Source of the DNA: an uncultured Pseudorhodobacter sp. | Lineage (GTDB): Bacteria; Pseudomonadota; Alphaproteobacteria; Rhodobacterales; Rhodobacteraceae | Direction: 5' to 3' | Length of the DNA: 8,047 bases | Assembly (NCBI GenBank): GCA_945957495.1 | Contig: CAMFLG010000127.1 | Coordinates: 1-8,047, forward strand | Shown: positions 5,779-8,047 of the stretch, in pieces | Layout of the letters: every line of letters starts with the position of its first letter | How positions within the stretch are numbered: the first letter of the stretch is position 1 | The notes under the pieces: model-generated | What the model was told of the DNA's origin: nothing | Databases searched by the model: none | Seen by the model: the letters and a program-made list of their open reading frames with translations, nothing else | Made by a program: the position numbers and the translations under genes

Positions 5779-5817
5779 GGGGGGCTGCAAGAAGAAGGGG
5801 GGCTGCGCCTTGCGCAG
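5779..5817. repeat. 10-base direct repeat and small hairpin in the hisD leader
   Basis: GGGGGGCTGC occurs at 5779-5788 and again at 5797-5806, 18 bases apart start to start. The second copy runs into a 6-bp perfect hairpin, CTGCGC (5803-5808) with GCGCAG (5812-5817), which abuts repeat copy B. All lie in the 82 bases between the hisD start and copy B. In hisD mRNA they would be C-rich, with two GCAGCCCCCC boxes. The function is unknown. Confidence 0.4.
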
Positions 5818-5818
5818 A

Positions 5819-5859
5819 TGGGGGCTTTGCGCCCCCACGGATTTGCCTGCGGCAAAACC
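5819..5859 (-). terminator. Double hairpin between the cupin gene and hisD (in repeat copy B)
   Basis: The two stems of copy B lie about 65-105 bases past the cupin stop in the direction of transcription and about 83 bases before the hisD start. They could end the amidohydrolase-cupin transcript. There is no clear T-run. The downstream position of hisD means its promoter must lie inside or just after this element. Confidence 0.4.
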
Positions 5860-5914
5860 TTCCCCCGCAGGATATTTGAGAACAGATGAAGAAATTTTAG
5901 GCGAATTTTAGGGA
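5819..5914. repeat. Dispersed intergenic hairpin repeat, copy B
   Basis: This 96-base unit is homologous to 3393-3486 and in the same orientation. Stem 1 pairs 5819-5825 with 5831-5837 (loop TTTGC against TTCGC in copy A). Stem 2 pairs 5839-5847 with 5851-5859 with one A-A mismatch. The tail again carries GATATTTG (5871-5878), GATGAAGAAATTTTAGG (5885-5901) and TTTTAGGGA (5906-5914). It sits between the cupin stop (10 bases away) and hisD, both on the minus strand, so here it probably separates two operons. Confidence 0.75.
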
Positions 5915-5923
5915 ACTGGGGCC

Positions 5924-6286
5924 CTATTCCAGCGGGGTTTCGGCGTGAGGGATGTGGACGGCGAGGAGGCAGCCGTTGGGGGTGTAGGAGTTGTGTTCGG
6001 TGCCGTCGCGGTAAAACACCATGTCGCCCTTGCGGAACACGGTGCCGTCGCTTTCGATCAGCTCGCCTTCCAGGATCAGGAATTGTTCGTGGCCGTTGTG
6101 GCGGTGGCTGCGCGTCTTCATCCCGGCGGGCATGCGGTAGACGTGAAAGCCTTCGCCGAGGGGCTTGTCATCATCCAGTTGCAGGATGGCGTCGCCGAGG
6201 GCGAGGCCGTCTGGGTAGACGAAGGATTTGAATTCGGCATCGGCGATGTTGGCGATGCGGCGGTCGGCGGCGGCGATGGGCTTCAT
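5924..6286 (-). CDS. Small single-domain cupin protein
   Basis: This 120-residue protein is one conserved cupin barrel. Cupin motif 1 is present as H61-R-H63-x3-E67 followed by ILEGEL, and motif 2 contributes H98 within GDMVFYRDGTEHNSY, so the usual 3-His/1-Glu metal site is intact. In motif 2 the common Pro (PxG) is replaced by Arg (RDG). The N-terminal part (RIANIADAEFKSFVYPDG, LQLDDDKPLGEGFHVYRMPAG) packs ahead of the barrel, as in ChrR-type and similar small cupins. It may bind a metal and a small ligand, or act as an isomerase or dioxygenase; the sequence does not decide. The ATG at 6284-6286 lies eight bases after the amidohydrolase stop, and its GAGGA ribosome site overlaps that stop, so the two are co-transcribed. 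It ends ten bases from repeat copy B. Confidence 0.9.
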   Translation of the reverse strand: MKPIAAADRRIANIADAEFKSFVYPDGLALGDAILQLDDDKPLGEGFHVYRMPAGMKTRSHRHNGHEQFLILEGELIESDGTVFRKGDMVFYRDGTEHNSYTPNGCLLAVHIPHAETPLE

Positions 6287-6294
6287 GGGGATCC

Positions 6295-7920
6295 TCAGGC
6301 GGTGAAAGCGGGGTCGCGGTGGGTTTCGCGGCCCTTGAAATGGGTGGACAGCACGCGGGTTTCGGCGATGCTGTAGGGGTCGCAGGTGAAGATATCGCGG
6401 TCAAGCACGATGAAGTCGCCCGAAAGGCCGGGGCGCAGCGCGCCGCAGATGTGGCTGCGCCAGGATGCGGCGGCGGCGTGGGTGGTGTAGCCGCGCACGG
6501 CCTCTTCGACGGTCAGGCGCTGTTCGGGCAGGAAAGGCTCTGCGCGGCCGCGCGCGCGCAGGGGTTCGCGGGTGACGGCGATGGTGATGATCTCGAACGG
6601 ATTGAGCGAGGACACCGCCCAATCGGAATTGATGCAATAGGGCGCGCCCGCGTCGATCAGGCTGCGGAACGGGTAGGTCATGGCGCGGCGGGCGGCGCCG
6701 ATCAGCGGCGTGGCGGGGTTCGGCTCGTACGGGTCATCGCAGGCCCAGAGCGGCTGCATATTGGCCATGACACCCAGTTCGGCAAAGCGGGGCAGATCAT
6801 CGGGGTGGACGAGTTGCACATGCGCGATCTGGTGCAGCGAGGGCCAGGCGCCGTTGGCGCGGCGCGCGGCCTCAAAGCCATCCAGCGCGGCGCGGGTGGC
6901 GGCGTCGCCGATGCAATGGACGTGGATCTGAAAGCGGTCGGCATCCAGCGCGGTGAAAAGATCGCGGATCTGATCGGGGGTGAACATCAGTGGGGCGTTG
7001 CCGCCCGCCGCATCGGCATAGGGTTCGACCACCGCGGCGGTGCGGTTTTCAAAGCCGCCGTCGAAGAAGAATTTCGCCGAATGCAGGTGAAAATCCGGCC
7101 CCGGATGGGCGGCGCGCCAGGCGCGCAGGCGGGTCAGCGCGGTTTCCACCGTATCGGCGGCGGTGATCAGCATGGCGCCTGCGACGCGCAGGGTCAGGGA
7201 TTCCCCCGCCGCCGCATAGTGGCGGCGGTGTTCATCGCGCACCGCAGGGTCGAGGACGCCGGTGATGCCGTGGCGGCCCGCATGGGCTTGGGCGGCCAGC
7301 AGCCCCTTGGCGATGGTGTCATCGCTGACCTCGGGCAGGAATTTCAGCGCCCAGGCGATGGCCTCTTCATGCAGCATTCCGGTGGCGCGGCCCGTCGCGT
7401 CGCGCACGATATGGCCGTTCATCGGGTCGGGTGTGGCGTCGGTAATGCCGATTTGCGCGATGGCGGCAGAGTTGATGCAGGCGTTGTGGAAGTTGTAATC
7501 GTAGATCAGGCAGGGGCGGTCTGCTACCGCCACGTCCAGCACATCGCGCGTCAGGTTGTGGTCGCCGAAAAGGCCGCTGGCCCAGCCGGCACCCCAGACC
7601 ACCGGAGAGGTGTTGCGGGCGGCATGGGTGGCGAGGGCTTGTTGCAGCTCTGCCAGGCTGGTGGCGTCGTAGAGATAGGCGCTGTCCACCAGATCGGTGC
7701 CGCCGTTCAAGAGGTGGATATGGGCATCCTGAAAGCCGGGCAGCACAAGGCGGCCGCCCGCGTCGATGCGGCGGGTATTTGGGCCAGCAAGCGCGGTGAT
7801 TTCGGCATCGGTGCCGATCCGGGTGATCTTGCCTGCGGTGATCGCCATGGCCTGCGCCTGTGGGTGGGCGTCGTCCATGGTGCGGATATGGGCGTTGGTC
7901 AGGATCAGGTCGGCGGGCAT
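6295..7920 (-). CDS. YtcJ-like metal-dependent amidohydrolase
   Basis: This 541-residue protein has the Amidohydro_3 (YtcJ-like) layout. An N-terminal beta-sandwich strand set (ADLILTNAHIRTMD, AMAITAGKITRIG) leads to LVLPGFQDAHIHL with the metal pair H67-x-H69. The TIM-barrel ligands follow: K283 in SAKFFFDGG (likely the carbamylated bridging Lys), H335 in HVHCIGDAATRAALD, H367 in IAHVQLVHPDD and D433 in NSDWAVSSLNPF. A C-terminal GLSGDFIVLDRDIF closes the beta domain. Such enzymes hydrolyse amide, imide or related C-N bonds in small molecules; the substrate is not readable. No signal peptide is seen, so it should be cytoplasmic. The ATG at 7918-7920 stands one base after the stop of the preceding gene, and the cupin follows eight bases downstream, so this is the middle of a tight operon whose promoter is outside the window. 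Confidence 0.93.
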   Translation of the reverse strand: MPADLILTNAHIRTMDDAHPQAQAMAITAGKITRIGTDAEITALAGPNTRRIDAGGRLVLPGFQDAHIHLLNGGTDLVDSAYLYDATSLAELQQALATHAARNTSPVVWGAGWASGLFGDHNLTRDVLDVAVADRPCLIYDYNFHNACINSAAIAQIGITDATPDPMNGHIVRDATGRATGMLHEEAIAWALKFLPEVSDDTIAKGLLAAQAHAGRHGITGVLDPAVRDEHRRHYAAAGESLTLRVAGAMLITAADTVETALTRLRAWRAAHPGPDFHLHSAKFFFDGGFENRTAAVVEPYADAAGGNAPLMFTPDQIRDLFTALDADRFQIHVHCIGDAATRAALDGFEAARRANGAWPSLHQIAHVQLVHPDDLPRFAELGVMANMQPLWACDDPYEPNPATPLIGAARRAMTYPFRSLIDAGAPYCINSDWAVSSLNPFEIITIAVTREPLRARGRAEPFLPEQRLTVEEAVRGYTTHAAAASWRSHICGALRPGLSGDFIVLDRDIFTCDPYSIAETRVLSTHFKGRETHRDPAFTA

Positions 7921-7921
7921 G

Positions 7922-8047
7922 TCAGGCCTTTATTGCAATGGTTTCAAGGGCATCCCAATCGTCGGCGGGGATGACATGGGCCGGTTCGTTCACATCGGCG
8001 GTCCAGGCGAAGATGCACAGGAACGGGGTGGGGCCGGTTTTGGTCAG
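7922..8047 (-). CDS. Unidentified protein, C-terminal 41 residues only
   Basis: The minus-strand frame is open from the right edge to a TGA at 7922-7924, one base before the amidohydrolase ATG. The visible residues are LTKTGPTPFLCIFAW then TADVNEPAHVIPADDW and DALETIAIKA. There is a hydrophobic strand (PFLCIFAW) and an acidic tail but no motif I recognise. Tight spacing, continuous open frame and matching codon use support a real coding end. It is the upstream partner in the amidohydrolase-cupin operon. The family cannot be named from this fragment. Confidence 0.65.
   Translation of the reverse strand: MTKTGPTPFLCIFAWTADVNEPAHVIPADDWDALETIAIKA

Noticed and set aside
5737..5838. 34-codon N-terminal extension of HisD as an attenuator leader or longer protein
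   Set aside because: It reads through the hairpin repeat, has only two scattered His codons and no family similarity, and a strong GGAGG precedes the inner ATG at 5736.
6319..7974. 551-codon open frame on the plus strand, antisense to the amidohydrolase
   Set aside because: Its Gly/Ala/Val/Asp-rich composition is typical of a codon shadow in GC-rich DNA, while the minus strand encodes a protein with an intact family motif set. No ribosome site or family resemblance supports it.

Overview
The window looks like chromosomal DNA of a Rhodobacteraceae-type alphaproteobacterium. It is GC-rich, with strong G/C at third codon positions that leaves long false antisense reading frames. The gene order hisD - UPF0262 - low-molecular-weight phosphatase is one I associate from memory with this group, and the two copies of an intergenic hairpin element ending in a 'gatatttg...gatgaagaaattttagg' tail also fit. 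No rRNA, tRNA, phage, transposon or CRISPR array is visible. Coding density is about 95% and no gene-free stretch exceeds 300 bases.

Layout. (1) 1-926 (+): the C-terminal part of a family-2-like glycosyltransferase that enters from the left edge. Its stop overlaps tail-to-tail with (2) a minus-strand pair, an NTF2/ketosteroid-isomerase-like protein (start 1926) and a GNAT acetyltransferase (start 1519), joined by an ATGA overlap. The leader of this pair carries an exact match to the CtrA consensus TTAA-N7-TTAAC. (3) 2095-3389: a divergent pair, a QorB/YtfG-like quinone oxidoreductase (-) and a single-cysteine HxlR/DUF24 regulator (+), with an imperfect dyad between them that is a candidate operator. 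A long hairpin follows the qorB stop. (4) 3393-3486: hairpin repeat copy A. (5) 3492-5736 (-): the operon hisD - UPF0262 - LMW phosphatase, with a 4-base overlap and then a gap of about 2 bases. (6) 5819-5914: repeat copy B. (7) 5924-8047 (-): a compact operon of an unidentified gene (only its last 41 codons visible), a YtcJ-like metal-dependent amidohydrolase and a small cupin, separated by 1 and 8 bases.

How the genes work together. The qorB/HxlR pair reads as a self-contained electrophile/quinone-responsive switch: the regulator has one conserved N-terminal Cys and the target is a quinone reductase. HisD performs the last two oxidation steps of histidine synthesis, while the two small proteins behind it have no established link to histidine. 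The amidohydrolase and cupin probably act on one small molecule, but its identity cannot be read here.

I see no clear new multi-gene system. The best leads are the CtrA site, the redox switch with its operator, the paired hairpin repeats, the unusual P-loop of the phosphatase, and the apparently disrupted murA-hisD-infA neighbourhood.
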